A DNA stretch of 64,000 nt, from positions 31,728,501-31,792,500 of the forward strand of contig NC_088924.1 of the NCBI RefSeq assembly GCF_038396675.1, written 5' to 3'. A program made the translations under genes and the position numbers. Positions within the stretch are counted from its first letter, which is position 1; each line of letters starts with the position of its first letter. The stretch is from Hydra vulgaris. Taxonomy: Eukaryota > Cnidaria > Hydrozoa > Anthoathecata > Hydridae. Positions 31,621-44,877 of this stretch are shown piece by piece. A model generated the notes under the pieces. The model was not told where the DNA came from. It did not search any database and saw nothing but the letters and a program-made list of their open reading frames with translations.

Positions 31621-34600
31621 GTGTTTGAAATCGAAAAAAAAATTGAGTTTGCGCATGTGTTATTTTTATAAAGAATTTTAAAATAAAATTTTAAAGAGCT
31701 AGTAAAGAATTAAAAAATAAATAAAGATAACAATCATCAACTTTTTAACAAATGTCAGTTTCCTTATTACTTTTCATTGATTTCTATTTGCTATAATCGA
31801 TATTCTATTTGTTATAATTTCATTGGAATTCATTAACAAATGATAAGAAATCTTTTATAGCAAAACAAATTGTAGTGCCATATATATTTGACTTTATTTT
31901 AAAAGTAAGGAATTATTTTTTAAGCTACCAAATCATTTATACTTTATTTGTATTATTATATATTATATTATTTACTTTACATAAAATAAATAATATAATA
32001 TATATAAAACTTATGACAATATATTACATAATATCATAATATTTTATTTTATTTTAAAAGTATTACTTTTTAAGTAAAAACTTTCTTTAAGTAAGTAAAT
32101 GTTTTTTGAGGATCTCCAATCATTTATACTTTATATTATAAAGCATATTTGGGATCCTCAAAAAAAATTTACTTTTAAAATAAAATCTAATTTATGCTAT
32201 ACAGCATATATTTGATTTTTTTATAAAAGAGCATATGATATTATAAAATATATTGTCATAAGTTATACTATATTATATAGACTAAACTATCACAGGTTAT
32301 ACTATTTAATAATGAATATTGTCATAGGTTATAACATTCAGCAAATGTTATATTTCAACGAGGTATAACATATGACTTGCTAATTTAATATTTAATGCTA
32401 ATTTTATGCTTAATAGTATCATTTAAGGATCTCAAATCATTAATACTTTATATTATATATTTTATATTTATATCATTTATAGTATAAGTAAATGATATAC
32501 ATATAATTATATTTAAGTATTTATATAATTATATATATACATAAATACATAAATATAATATTATTATTACATATATAGGTATATATTTATATCATAATTA
32601 TATATATACATAAATATAATGTTAAATTTAACATATAAATAGAAATATATTTATATCATTTACTTATATAAATGGGCAAATCTGCAGTTAAGCGACATAA
32701 AATAATTTTATTTTTTTGCTCGTTGTGAGACTTCCTCAAAGTGGTGACTTTTTAATATAAACATAAGGAATATTTTATTATATTTATTTTTTCATTATTA
32801 TTTATTGGACTGTCTGTCCCAACCTACCCTCAGTCAATGTTGCGGCACTTCCTTGTAGCAGCAGGCTATAAGATAGTCGAATTTCTGGCAAAATCAGCAG
32901 TAAGTAAATTAATATACAATTATTTTGTGGTAATTAAGCGGATTACATCTAAATACCTTGGGTTATATTAACAGTTGCAGTTCAAAAATATGAAAATGGA
33001 GCATGTAATAAAGATGTCGAGTGGTTCATAAAGTGATGGCTAATGCAAGCCCCTGACAGAAATGGTGGTTGTGCAAAACATGCCTTTAAAGTGTAAGCTA
33101 AAAATTCTTGATGGTTTTTTTTATTTGTTCTTACTTTTCTTTCATATTTTATATTTTTTTCTTGAAATATGTTTTTACTGTTACAATGTTTTTATTGTAT
33201 TAGTCAAGCATTACAGAGTATTGGATTTTATTGTTTACACTCATTTTTACAGTTTATTTTATATTGTATTCCTTCGTTTACTTCACTTATTTTTATTTAT
33301 TTTGGTTACAATTTTATACTTATTTTGCGAGTTTGACCTGACATTCATTTTGCGTGACTGGGTTTAAATCATATGTAAATTAAACATTCCCTTTTAATTA
33401 TGCCAGCAAGTGTAGAATCATAATTGTTCTCATCATTATTATCATTTGTTCAGTTTTTTAAATATTTTTACATAAAAAGTGATGTAATTGAGTTAATTGT
33501 TAGAATTGAATTGAATAATGATGTTAGCTTAACAATGTAATCAAGAATGATGAAAACTAATAATGTAAAAAGGTAAAATGAAGATAACACAATATTGACA
33601 ATGTGAGTAAATTAGTTTTTTAATCTCAAGATAAGTTATATAAATATATTGCTACTTTTTAATGTGAGTTTAATGCTTTAATATCTATTTATAATTAGAA
33701 ATTAAGTGCAAAACTGTTTAAATGTATTTTAAATCACCTGGCACATCGTCAAGAGAAAAAGATTGCAGTAAAATGGGAGGTCAAGTATTATCAAGTGTTA
33801 GCACATGAAGACATTAAATAGTAATGATGATCTTCCTTTATGCTTTTGCTTTATTCCTTTACAAGTTGAACATGTTTAATGTATTTAAATATTTTATTGA
33901 AATACAGAATATTCATAGTTACATTTGTGTAGATCACAATGTGTTTATAGTTATAAGAGAATTGGAATATATTTTAATAATTTTTATATATAGTATTTCA
34001 TTGAGAGTATTTTTTCGAAAACAACACAATTATCTAATGTTAATTATGGAGTCAATGAGTTCTGATTTATTAGATAAACAGCGTAAGATATTCTTTTTAT
34101 AATGTATCCCAAGAAATTTCATTGATATAGAAATTGATTTATAAAATAAAAGAAAATAAGAACAAAACACTTATTATCATTAAACATCAAATTTACATAC
34201 ATATGAACTTAATGAGTTTTTTCTGTTGTTTTCTTTTATTTTTTATACTTCTTTTTTTTCTTCTTTTTTCTTCTTTTTTTTTGTGTTCCTTATAATATGT
34301 AAAAATATGTATAACTTAATTAATCTAGAAAAGATAAATGTATTACTACATATTTAATCTTATTACTAACTTTTATAGTTTGTTTTACAACTACTTTTAG
34401 CTATTTTGGTTACAATTTTTTACTTATTTTACAATTTCTTCACTTTTAACTATTTTTGGGTAACTTGGTTGTAATTGCTAAATCTATCAGCTCGACAGAC
34501 AGAAAAATATGGATATCAAAAAGTACCAAACGTTAGTTCTTGCAAGCCCCAATTGAAATGATGGTAGAAGTTTAATCGTTCGCTAACCTCAAACTTTTTT

Positions 34601-34924
34601 ATGTGTTGTAATGCAAGGCAATTTTATTGAAATAAAAATATTTGGCAATATAAAACGTATTGCTAAAATGACTGTATATTTATAACTTAAAATATCCCAC
34701 ATTCCATTTTATATCACCTATGCGACTTTTTTAGGTAGGCAAAAATCACTCAGCTTCACCTTTTTCTTCCTGATTTGTTTTACTTTAAAATTATTAAGTT
34801 AAAATTTGTCTCCCAAACGTCTCTGAGTTAAAATCTCGCGTTTATTAAAGTATTGGTTACTTATAAAAATGGCAATAAATGTTAAAAACAAACAAAATAA
34901 ACCAAAAGTAGCATAAAAAAAGGC
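31621..34924. other. AT-rich DNA, no gene supported
   Basis: Several Phe/Leu/Tyr-rich frames occur (for example 33062-33367 and 33824-34102) but show only hydrophobic low-complexity composition. An imperfect inverted repeat built on GAGGATCTC/GGGATCCTC lies at about 32106-32168. TAT-rich words dominate 31,920-32,660. Confidence 0.55.
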
Positions 34925-35085
34925 AATGGCAAAGCATCGGCTAAACGCCGTTCGAAAAACGGGTGTCATGCATGGAACATGCCGTAAACAGTGAACAAGA
35001 CATAGATTAGACCATGCTTGTGGGCCAGTAATGACGCCAATGGTAGGCCATGCATAGGCCAAGCATAGCGAGTTTGCTGGGATGA
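34925..35085. repeat. Short-word element, words GGCCATGCATAGGCC
   Basis: It ends GAGTTTGCTGGG at 35070-35081 and contains GGTAGGCCATGCATAGGCCA, GGGCCAGTAATGACGCC and AACATGCCGTAAACAGTG. It is the inverse of the 31463 element. The minus-strand frame 34799-35122 is a translation of this repeat. Confidence 0.7.
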
Positions 35086-35261
35086 CTTTGGATGGCATAA
35101 ATGGTGATGATTCGGAATTCAAAGTTGCAGAAGGTGCATTATAATTTTTGTTATATGAGTTGCAAATGAAGGAAAGTTTTATTTTTGGTTGTTTATTGAT
35201 GAAATTGAAATAGAGATTCTTAAAAGACGTTCGATCTTAAGTGTTAGTCTGTTTAACTTTT

Positions 35262-35530
35262 CCAAAAAATCTAGGAGTTCTTGAAGACCCAAAGACCCCC
35301 AGAAAAAAATCTAGGAGTTCTTGAAGACCCAAAGATTCAAAGACCCCCCTTCCCCTCCATTCTTACTCTCATCAAATAAAAATATTATTGAAGAACCGAA
35401 AAGACTCCGGCTTGAATATTGTTTCACTCCATCACTGTCATCATCAATGATAACAGTAATGGAAATCGCATCTGAACTGACTGTCTACTGGACAGTCGAA
35501 CAGGTTCCCAATGATTCTCAATTTTTTTAA
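35262..35530 (+). other. Direct duplication and short open frame
   Basis: A segment of about 41 bp (AAAAAATCTAGGAGTTC through CTTGAAGACCCAAAGA) is duplicated at about 35264-35304 and 35305-35345. The second copy opens a frame to 35530 with PPSPPFLLSSNKNIIEEPKR and ELTVYWTVEQVPNDSQFF. It may be an exon scrap; I do not recognise it. The remainder to 36,200 shows a short TA run at about 35,748-35,762 and nothing else. Confidence 0.4.
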
Positions 35531-36208
35531 GAATTTAATTTAATTTTTAAGGCAATTTTTAATAGAAAACGAAAAATGTCATTGGAAGTTTTCATAAAAT
35601 TCAACTTAAATTACTTAAAATTATAACTTTAATTTTTATCATTTTAATAGTAACAATAGTGTTATAAAATATATAGGCTAAAGCAGGGTAATATTTAGGG
35701 TAAAGCAGTGTAATAAGATCAGCGGGGCAATAGGACTTTGTTGCTATATATATATATATATAAAGTTAAATTCGTTTAATAAACTTTTAATGTTTTTTAT
35801 TAAGCATAACGCTTGTAATAATTTTAGGAATTAAGTTTTACATATATTTAGCAGTAAGATCTTATTACCCTACTATAAAGTTCTATATTTTTCTTAAAAC
35901 TATATATAAAAATATAATATGATATATATACTTTATATATCATTTTGCAGATCCTAAAAGGCACATTTAAATTTTACTATAATTCTATATCAAATGTCCT
36001 CAAGAAATACACGTAGAAAAGTTGCCATTGCATTCAAAAAAAAAAAGTCATTGCATTGGTTTTTTTTATCATAAATTTATTTACAAAATCCTTTCTATTT
36101 ATCAATTATAATATTTATATTAGTCATTGTCTATGTCGATTATATTATTATTAAATTATAAATTGTGTTTATTTGTGATTTGAGTTGTTGTTTAACTTTA
36201 ATTTTAGG

Positions 36209-37350
36209 AAATCAAGATGATAGGTTTACATTTGAAGAAATCCGAAAACTTAAACGTCCATTCTGATTGTTCTAGTCGGGCTATTCCAGCTGTGATAAGT
36301 GCACTGTAGAGGGTGAATAGCTAAACAAGGTTTTATTTTCAGAAGCAGATGCACCGCTGAGAACATTAAAAAGTTTTGTTTCTAAAGAAGACGATAGTCA
36401 TTATAAAGTTGTGACAACCTTATTGGGAATTCCTATTCATCCAAATAATAGTTTTCTAACTGACTATATGCATTTTGTCTGCCTGGGGGTAGTACGAAGA
36501 CTTCTAAATTTTTTTTAGTCTTTTGGCCATTCAGTGTTAAGTTATCTTTGCAATCGCTACAAACAATAATTCGTAAATAGCTAGGCTAATTCCCGTTTCA
36601 TTATTCTTTCCATCAGATTTTAACAGAAGACCTCGTTTCATAGGAGAGTATGAATAAGTGGAAGGCAACAGGATTCCGATCATTTCTCTTTTATTCAGGG
36701 CCTATCGTTTTGTGTGATATTCTTTTTAAACCAGTTTATGAACATTTTCTTATTTTACATAGTTCCATATTTTTATTATGTAGATTACAAGAGCATGAAG
36801 TTATTAAGTTTTGTGGTAAGTTGCTAAAAATATGTGTAACAAAGGCTGTTGCTATGTATGGAAAATCATTTAAGTCATATAATGTGCATTCTCTTATACA
36901 TCTGCATATTGATTGTTTACCACTCGGACCCCTTGGCAATTTTTGCGCTTTTTCCTTTCAAAATGCTCTTGGTCAATTAAAACGAAGAATTCGAAGTGAA
37001 TGTTTGCCGCTTCAGCAAGTAGCTTCTAGTTTTGTTGATCACAAATCTGAACGTTCTAGGAAAGTTCACACTGACGGAGTTCTCCTTCAACATTGTAGTG
37101 GGCTTTTACTAAATCAAGGCCATTTTTTGCAATATAAAATGTCCCATTACAAAAATCAACGGTTTTTAAGTGGTTTGTGTTATAGTTAAGTAATGGTAGG
37201 GCAAAAATGCTATCAAATAGATAATATCTTAGTAAAAGACTTAAAAAATCCCTTATTCTTAGCCAGATGTTTTACTGTGCAAACAAATTTTATGATATGC
37301 CACTTGCAAATTATTTATTAAACTATCTATTTTCAAAGTTAGTTGCCTCA
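36209..37350 (+). pseudogene. Tnp2/DUF4218-like transposase, copy 1 (C-terminal part)
   Basis: A decayed partial copy. Recognisable pieces in order: YSSCDKC (zinc pair, near 36,285), TDYMHFVCLGVVRRLLNFF (near 36,470-36,520), then the open frame 36650-37189 with NKWKATGFRSFLFYSGPIVL, YGKSFKSYNVHSLIHLHID and FSFQNALGQLKRRIRSE. The end piece FYDMPLANYLLN lies at about 37,290. Each block has a counterpart in copy 2. The family resembles the DUF4218 half of CACTA/EnSpm transposases (a Y-N-V-H-S-L-I-H-L helix, then FPFEN-like and LK.x.R). Several stops are present. Confidence 0.7.
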
Positions 37351-37579
37351 GTGACACTTTGCATTCAACTCCATTTTCTGATATTGCTATTAAATGTTGC
37401 TGTCTCTCATATTCTTCTTCCTTTGTTGTTATCCCGTCATCAGAGATTTGAGTTCTTATTATATTTGTATGTGACCATAGTGTTTGTATGCGCGATCATA
37501 ATATTTGTATGAGATCATAACAAGCGGGCACAAGCACGTTCATTGTACAATCAGGGTTCAGTTAATTATAAATTTTAAA

Positions 37580-39313
37580 AATGGCATCGTGTGTCAAAAA
37601 AGGAAAGGTATTAATAAAAAAGTAAATACTCTTTTAGATTTATCAAGTGATGACGAAACAACTGTAAAAGAAAATGCTGAAGTTGATTTTTCTTTATGTC
37701 TAATAAAGTCCATAAATAGTGACGACGAATCGTCGAATAATGTAACAGACGATATTTTTTTATCTGACGATTACTTAACTGATAAATATTATCCGAACAC
37801 TAGTAGTGAATCTGAAGGTGATATTACAGACCTTTACTGTACTGATGGTTATTCTGATGATGATTATTCTGATGTGGGCGAAATCTCACTATTACATAAA
37901 AAGCTGGCTCAATGTGCAACAAGAAATCGTTGGACTCGGTCATCCGTTAATAAACTTTTGTCTATCCTTCGTGAAAATGATTATTCTCTTCCTAAAGATG
38001 CACGAACTCTCTTGAAAACACCGAGAAAAATACCAAAAGATCAAAAATGTGGTGGTGATTATGCATATTATGAATTATGTAAAGGAATTAAAAGTGTCCT
38101 CAATGATAAAAATTGTGTTAGTAATGTTATAAAATTATCAATAAATATAGACGGAATCCCACTTTTTAAATCATCAAGTAGGCAGATGTGATACTTGCAT
38201 GTTTTGATAACTCTGACATATTTATCATTGCTATTTTTTGTGGTGATCATAAACCGAACAATATTAATGATTATTTGTCAGATTTTGTCAGTGAATGGAA
38301 TCAGTTGAGACAGAATGGCATTGTGTTTAATGGGCATCACCTAAGTATAGAAATTAAATCTTTCATTTGTGATGCACCCTCTAGTAAAATGCGTAATTCA
38401 TCATGGAGGTTATAATTCATGTGAAAAGTGTATCATTCATGAAACGCATGAAGGACGAGTTGTTTTCAATGAGGAAGAAGACTTTCAATTACGAGAAAAA
38501 AATACTTTTGAGCAGTTTGGCTATTGTGATAATCATCAGCGAGATAGGTCTCCTTTAATTGAAATTGGAATTGATTGCATTAATTTTTTTGCACTAGACT
38601 ACATGCATCTTGTGTGTTAAGGTGTAATGCGTCGCATGTTGATTTACCTGAAAAAAGGACCATGTGCGAAAATATCTGCTGCTCAAATTTCAGAGGTATC
38701 TCAAGTACTAATTTCTTTTAGTGGATGTATGCCGAGTGAGTTTGCTAGACAACCTCGAAGTTTAAAGGAATTGGATAGATGGAAAGCAACAGAGTTCAGA
38801 TAATTTTTATTATATACGGGTCCAGTTGCATTAAGAGGTGTTGTCTCAAAGGAGTTATATGAACATTTTTTAACCCTAAGTATTGCTATGAACATATTGT
38901 TACAAGATGATGACGATAAGCGTGTTTCATATTTAGATTATGCGCGTGATTTGCTAAAGTATTTTGTGTATCAAGCCAAGTATATATATGGTAACACATT
39001 TACAGTTTATAATGTCCAAAATCTTTTGCTCTTAGTTGATGATTGTCGTAATAATTTTTGTTCTTTTAACAGAATATCATATTTTCCTTTTAAAAACTTT
39101 CTTCAAAGAATTAAAAAGAGCATACGTAATTCTTCCAATCCAGTCGCTCAAGTATCAAAACGGCTATCTGAGTATAAACATTTTTTTGGAGGGTTACCCA
39201 CAAAAACTTTAGAGACTAAAATCTCAGCTAACAGAAAAGATAGGCGTTTTTTGCTACAAAACTCTTCTATTGCATTTGTAAAGTTTAAGATTAGTGATGG
39301 TACATTTCAGTGA
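37580..39313 (+). pseudogene. Tnp2/DUF4218-like transposase, copy 2 (near full length)
   Basis: The ATG at 37580 begins a Ser/Asp-rich acidic N-terminus (LDLSSDDETT, SSESEGDITDLY). Next come RNRWTRSSVNKLLSILREN, the catalytic-type block INIDGIPLFKSSS, GDHKPNNINDYLSDFVSEW, ICDAPSSKM, the zinc pair YNSCEKCIIHETHEGRV and ALDYMHLVC. The DUF4218-like end follows: FARQPRSLKELDRWKATEFR, YTGPVALRGV, YGNTFTVYNVQNLLLLVDD and FPFKNFLQRIKKSIRNSSNP. Shifts near 38,190 and 38,375 and stops near 38,618 and 38,802 break it. No TIRs were found. The DUF4806-like gene lies 1 kb downstream on the same strand. Confidence 0.72.
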
Positions 39314-39481
39314 AATGTTCTCAGCACTAAATATTTAGACAATGTATTTGACACTCCAGCTCCATCAATGCAATTTAGTATATCATTATTTCGAACTATA
39401 AATTTTAATAAAATTGTCCAGAGAACACTGAGTGTTGCTGATTTTCAAAGAAAGTGTGTTTGTTTAGAAGAAAAAAGAGGA

Positions 39482-39530
39482 ATCATAATGCTGTAATGGA
39501 ATATCAATATTTCCATTACAGCATTATGAT
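39482..39530. repeat. Closely spaced inverted duplication
   Basis: 20-nt perfect arms (39482-39501 and 39511-39530; ATCATAATGCTGTAATGGAA) with a 9-nt spacer, just past the end of transposase copy 2. Confidence 0.93.
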
Positions 39531-39756
39531 GAGAAGTTGAAACCATGACTTGTTTTTGATATAATCATTTATTTTTGTTTTTCTTTTTATTCAAAATTCT
39601 TCTTTTTGAAAATTACGGTTTGTTAACTTTTATAATAAACAGTTAGCAGTAGGCTTTAATATATTTTTTATATGTTCAGTTTCTATTACTTAAAAAATAC
39701 AAAGTATTGTTTTAGAAAAAAATTGTAAATCATTGAAACTTAAAGTAATGCCAATT

Positions 39757-39906
<150 letters not shown>

Positions 39907-40109
39907 AGTCAAGACTTCTTTAAATCAAAGAAGTTAGGTAGTAGGTAAAGCATAAAAATACTCAAAAATGGATTCAGCAAGTTTACACAAAGCACACAAT
40001 TAGATTTTTTCTGAATAATTAAAATGAATTTTTTTATTTTTTGCTCTATTAGAGAAGCACTTTATATAGCCCATATGGGATCATATTATATGTTTTTTAC
40101 AAATACACA

Positions 40110-40270
40110 CAGATAAAACCGCTATTATTACTAATTGCTATTGTTAACTGCTACAGTTTAAACTATAGCAGTTAATATCATATAGTTATACTATTGTTTT
40201 TATTATAGTAAGTACTATATTTAAATATTATATATACTATACTTTACTTATAGTAAATACTATAGTTAAA
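40110..40270. repeat. Short-word stretch, word ACTATAGTTAA
   Basis: Iterations of AACTATAGCAGTTAA, ACTATAGTTA and TATAGTAAGTACTATA in both orientations, directly before the DUF4806-like gene's first ATG (40271). Confidence 0.5.
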
Positions 40271-41854
40271 ATGTCTTGGTGCCGAGCAGTATGGCTAAAA
40301 GGATCTGTAGAAGAAGAGCTGACATTCCCTTCAGTATGAGTTGAAGGATCTGTATATGAAAAGCAGTTTGTGAGGTGGCCTAATGGTATAAATGTTTTAA
40401 AAGCTGGTAAGCAACAGGCAATACCACAGAACGATTGGTTTTGCTTTCCCCTTCTTAAGGAAAAGTGCCGTTATCGTAAGTATTGCAAAACTTTTTCACT
40501 AACTCGTTATTAACAGTTAATCATTCCAAACCTAGTTTGGAATAAAGAACTGTTTGTACAAGTCTTAAGTTTCTACTTTTTTTTAACCTTTACTTATTGT
40601 TACACGTTCATTTAAAAATATATATGTTTAGATGATAAAGCAGTGTGTGAAGGGTTTGATTTTATAAGTAAGGAGTCTGAAGCACCATCTAGCAAGATTG
40701 AATTTGGTCAATTGACCCATGAAAATAATAAGGGAACTAAATATCAAAAGATACATAAAATGCGTATGTTTTGTTTGTTTGTTTTATTTTATTAATATAT
40801 ATTTTACTATTCTTGAGATGTTTTGTATTTTAAATTTTTATCGTATGATATCCCATAACTTATAATACATGTTTAAGTTTAAACACTGCCATTTATTTAA
40901 ATTAACTGCAGTACTTTTGTAAATAAGTTAGACGAAGTCACATCTTTAAAACAGGTTATATATATACTGAACATAACTTTTATTTAGCTGTATGTCCTGA
41001 AAAGCCCATGTTTGTCAGAGCTATGTCGCGATCTCCTTACAGTGTTTCTTCTTTACAAAATCCTTCAGTAGAATCTCTTGCTATTCCAGAACTTGAGTCA
41101 CGTTTTAAACAGCCAATTTTAAAATTATATGGTTCAAAATCTTTAACAAAGTCACAGTCAATAATACCTACTTCTTCTAAAAGTTGTTTTATCTTTTTGT
41201 CACCTGCTGTAAAGTCAACCTGCCATTCCCAATTATCATCTTCAGTAAAATCTAAAATCCCAGTAAGACAATTGTCCCAACCGAGGTCTTCAATTTTAGT
41301 AAACCAGCCATCAAGCCAAGCCAGCCAAACCAGCCAAGTTATGATGCCACCAGTAAATGCAGCTCAAAATACTAAAACTTCAAAGTCTAGATTTCCTCTT
41401 TCAGAAGCCAGTAAAATTATTTATTTTTAATATTTTCATTTCACAAGTTACTTTTTCACTTTTACTACCTTTAACTGTATTGTATTTAGTTTTACTATGA
41501 AGATTTATATTAAAAGAAATAAATAGTTTTTTGGGGTAATATTTGTGTATTTACCCCAATATTTGTCTTAATCTATTATCTATCAATATTAGGTATGTTT
41601 TGTAAAAAATGTAAATGTATAAAATAATAATCTAAAATTTTAGAATTCCAATAAAAAGTAATTCATTTACTGACACAAATTCTTGAAGAGCAATGCAAGA
41701 TTGGAACACATGAACCTGAACATTCTTTATACCATGTGCAGCAGATAATTTGGAGGAGTTTGAGCGGTTTGATGAAGAACTTTCTGACGTAGCAAAATGT
41801 TATCTTTTAGTAAGTAAATGATTAATGTGTTTTTTAATAATAAATGTATATATA

Positions 41855-41935
41855 TATAGAGAGAGACACACACACACTCACACACTCTCTCACACACACA
41901 CACACCCACACACAAAAACACAAACACACACACTA
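41855..41935. repeat. (CA)n-type microsatellite
   Basis: A short TA and GA run followed by CACACA with CTCTCT interruptions, inside an intron of the DUF4806-like gene. Confidence 0.95.
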
Positions 41936-41955
41936 TAAAATCATATTGATTTTAG

Positions 41956-42017
41956 AAAAGACGGTTAACAATGGTTGGCGGCATGTCATGCCTGCCAACT
42001 ATTGTTAACCGTCTTTT
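41956..42017. repeat. Inverted duplication at a DUF4806 exon
   Basis: AAAAGACGGTTAACAATGGT and GGCGGCATG (41956-41985) are mirrored by CATGCCTGCCAACTATTGTT and AACCGTCTTTT (to 42017). The left arm begins exactly at a 3' splice site and codes RRLTMVGG, so an exon has been cut short and replaced by its reverse copy. Confidence 0.88.
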
Positions 42018-42103
42018 TTTTTTTTGACAAACTTACTTTAAAAGTATCGTTTTGACATTTCAAAGCGATACTTTTAAAGTAAGTTTGTCAAAAAAAAAAA
42101 AAT
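42013..42103. repeat. Second inverted duplication, adjacent
   Basis: T-run, TTGACAAACTTACTTTAAAA and GTATCG in the left arm; the mirror ends TAAGTTTGTCAA plus an A-run, around a spacer of roughly 16 nt near 42055. Two foldbacks lie back to back. Confidence 0.88.
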
Positions 42104-42954
42104 TTATTATCCATAGACAATGCTGCTATTTACATTTTCTCAGTTAGTTTTTAAAAATACTTAGTAATTATCCTATAGTATTAAAATGTGAAAACAATTT
42201 TTTATACAGAAAACGATTTTTATACATATTTCAGACTTATGACCAACAAGTTGATGGCAAGTTATAACATGGAGGGTAAAAACAAAAAGCCTTTAAAAAA
42301 ACAAACGTAATCAGAGTGATTGTGGGTATATTATTTTCGGTTAAAGATATTTTTAAAAGATTTTTTTACGTTTTCATTAAAAATAAAGTGTTTAATTTTC
42401 TGCAAAATTGTATTGCACGACTTGAATTAAATAAAATATATTTAACACAGAGGTTTTTCAGTGAATCAAGGAAATCAGATATCAATCTTATGTATAGAAT
42501 ATTAAAACTATTAGCCAAGTTATATTGTTCTTGCTTTCAAAAAAAGTATATAGTTTATAGCTGATAAATTTTTGTGTCATTGTAGATAGCATGCCGAATT
42601 ATACACTAAATGATGTGCACCAGGCGATTGGTAATGTTTTGAAACGTGCACCAGATAGAAAAGATGGCGGTGGACGTGGCTGTAACGCAGAAAGATCAAG
42701 ATTTATTTTAATAATAAATCTCAATTATTCTTAATGAGTTGTTTTTGTTTTTAGTTTTATTGATGTTTTAAATTAAATGATGTCGATGATGATGTTTTGA
42801 AGTGGAAAGTTTCGTAATTGTCACTTAGAACAATACTGAATTTTCAAAATTGATTTAAAAATTTACACATACCTGACTATTTTTATAGCGTCTTAAGTCG
42901 AATTGACTCGAAATTGTCTTTTTTAAGTCTAATTTGTAATTGCAATTTCAGTCT

Positions 42955-43150
42955 ACTTTGAAAAATTCTCGAGTATAATCTGAATTCGAATCAGAACGTA
43001 CAGTGTACGTTCTATTTTGGACGTACATTGTACATTCAAATTTGTACGTCATTCAGTATTTCCAATCTGAACCAAAATTGAACTAAAGTTGTACGTTCCG
43101 TCCAGACGTCTTTTGTACGTACAATGAACGTACCCGTGCCCGCTGGGTAG
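42955..43150. repeat. Short-word element, word GTACGTTC
   Basis: GTACGTTC, GTACGTAC and GAACGTAC recur about ten times in both orientations. The right edge is CCCGCTGGGTAG (43139-43150). Confidence 0.6.
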
Positions 43151-43648
43151 TATTTGTTAGGTGTATTCAAAATTATGTAAAGTATTAATATTCAAATAAA
43201 AGTTTTGAAGATATTTTGTCATTAAAAGTTAGTTTTAGATATTTTACCATTAGAGACTTGTGTGAATCAATGTATAATAGTTTTAATAATAATATTTTTT
43301 TCATTTATATGCAGAATTCATTGACTTTTTTTTAAATAACGCATAATCGGATAATGGAGTTTTTCGAATTATTGTTCCTGTTTAGGTACGTTACTTGCCG
43401 AAGAGGTCGGACTCAAATTTCAACAAGACCATACTAAGTATATTGAGAAGTTTGTTAAAGAACAGTTTTCTTAGTTGTTATTCTAGAGATAGGAAACGCG
43501 ATAAAAAAAGTTTTTCTTCTGCAAAGGGAAACTTTGTTTCCATAATTCAAGGTATATTTAATATATGAAGGTATATTTAATATATGAAAATTACTATTAT
43601 TACTATATATATAGTAATATATAAATTATATATTACTGAATAAATCAT

Positions 43649-44221
43649 CAGTGGCGGATCCAGCATTTTTGATCTTTGAGATAGCTAACTTCCAGACATG
43701 GAGCTAACTATAAAAGTTTATATGTTTATACTTATGTCAAGTAATGAGGGTTTAAAAAAAATTGCGATGATTGGAGTCTTGGAACAAAAAAGCCCCAAAA
43801 TTTTCGCAACACCAGCCCCAAACGTGAGAGCAACAAGTTGATAAAATATTTTTTATACTTTTCTTAATAAGACTTATATTCATCAATAATTTTTAAGTTT
43901 CATAGTGTTATCTCTGAGCGTTCAAAAATTATGAACATATAAAGTTTAAACCCCCCTCAATTTGAGGGGGTTGTAATTTTTATATGGTCATAATTTTTGA
44001 ACGCTGAGAGATAATACTTTGAAACTTAAAAATTATCGATGAATATAAGTCTAGTTGAGAATAGTACAAAAAATATTTCACCAATTTATTGCTCTCACGT
44101 TTGGGGCAGATGTTGCAAAAATTTTGGGGCTTTTTTGTTCACAGCCTTTAACCATCGCAATTTTTTGCAAACCCTCATTAGTTAGCTATCTCAAAGATCA
44201 AAAAATGCTGGATACGCCACT
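43649..44221. mobile_element. Foldback MITE, arms of about 280 bp
   Basis: The left arm (from CAGTGGCGGATCCAGCA) and right arm (to TGCTGGATACGCCACT) are reverse complements over most of their length around a centre at about 43,940. Flanking AATCAT occurs at 43643-43648 and 44222-44227, a likely 6-bp target duplication. No coding capacity; the superfamily is not clear from the termini alone. Confidence 0.82.
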
Positions 44222-44224
44222 AAT

Positions 44225-44461
<237 letters not shown>

Positions 44462-44877
44462 CCATCTCATAAGTTCGGCCGCTATATAAATACTAGTAAC
44501 GTATCACAAACTTAACGTCACAAGTAATGAAAACTAATTTTTAAATGTTGTATTTTTGTAAAATAATGATTTAAATTCAGGTAACACCAGTAACTAAGGA
44601 GGGCGTCACCCCGGGTTCAAAAAATAAATTTTTGGGGCCACCAAAGAAGAAGAAAAAGGAGTACGTAAAAAAAAAGGCATTTTAAATATAAGTAGTAGTA
44701 CTTATAATTTTTATTGTAATTAGTTAACTATTTTTTACTTGGGCCATTATCACATTTGCTACGCCGCTGGTTAATAAAATTGAAAATATATTTTACAAGT
44801 AGTTTAAAAAGGTTTTTTCAATTAAGAAAAAAATACTAAATTTCTTTAAATGAGCTTTGTATGTTTATTGGCAATTC

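Larger units (their letters stand above)
40271..42690 (+). pseudogene. Spliced DUF4806-like gene, transposon-associated
   Basis: Exon 1 (40271-40475) reads SWCRAVWLKGSVEEELTFPS and VRWPNGINVLKAGKQQ, then WFCFPLLKEKCRY before GTAAGT. It has one TGA near 40,337. Exon 2 is 40632-40763 (after TTTAG; ends before GTATG). Exon 3 is 40988-41430, Ser/Pro-rich. Exon 4 at about 41644-41812 codes ILEEQCKIGTHEP-type and NLEEFERFDEELSDVAKCYL segments before GTAAGT. An exon starting RRLTMVGG (41956) is swallowed by a foldback. Exon scraps MTNKLMASYNMEGKNKKP (42236-42308) and MPNYTLNDVHQAIGNVLKRA (42586-42690) follow. The order matches DUF4806 proteins. Function unknown; its position suggests a companion of the adjacent transposase. 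Confidence 0.6.

Noticed and set aside
33062-34102. Two Phe/Leu/Tyr-rich open frames as membrane proteins
   Set aside because: Composition follows from the T-rich strand; no charged loops, motif, or splice context supports them.
34799-35122. 107-codon minus-strand frame with CLAYAWPTIGVITGPQAWSN
   Set aside because: It is the translation of the short-word element, whose inverse relative at 31463 is not open in the same way.
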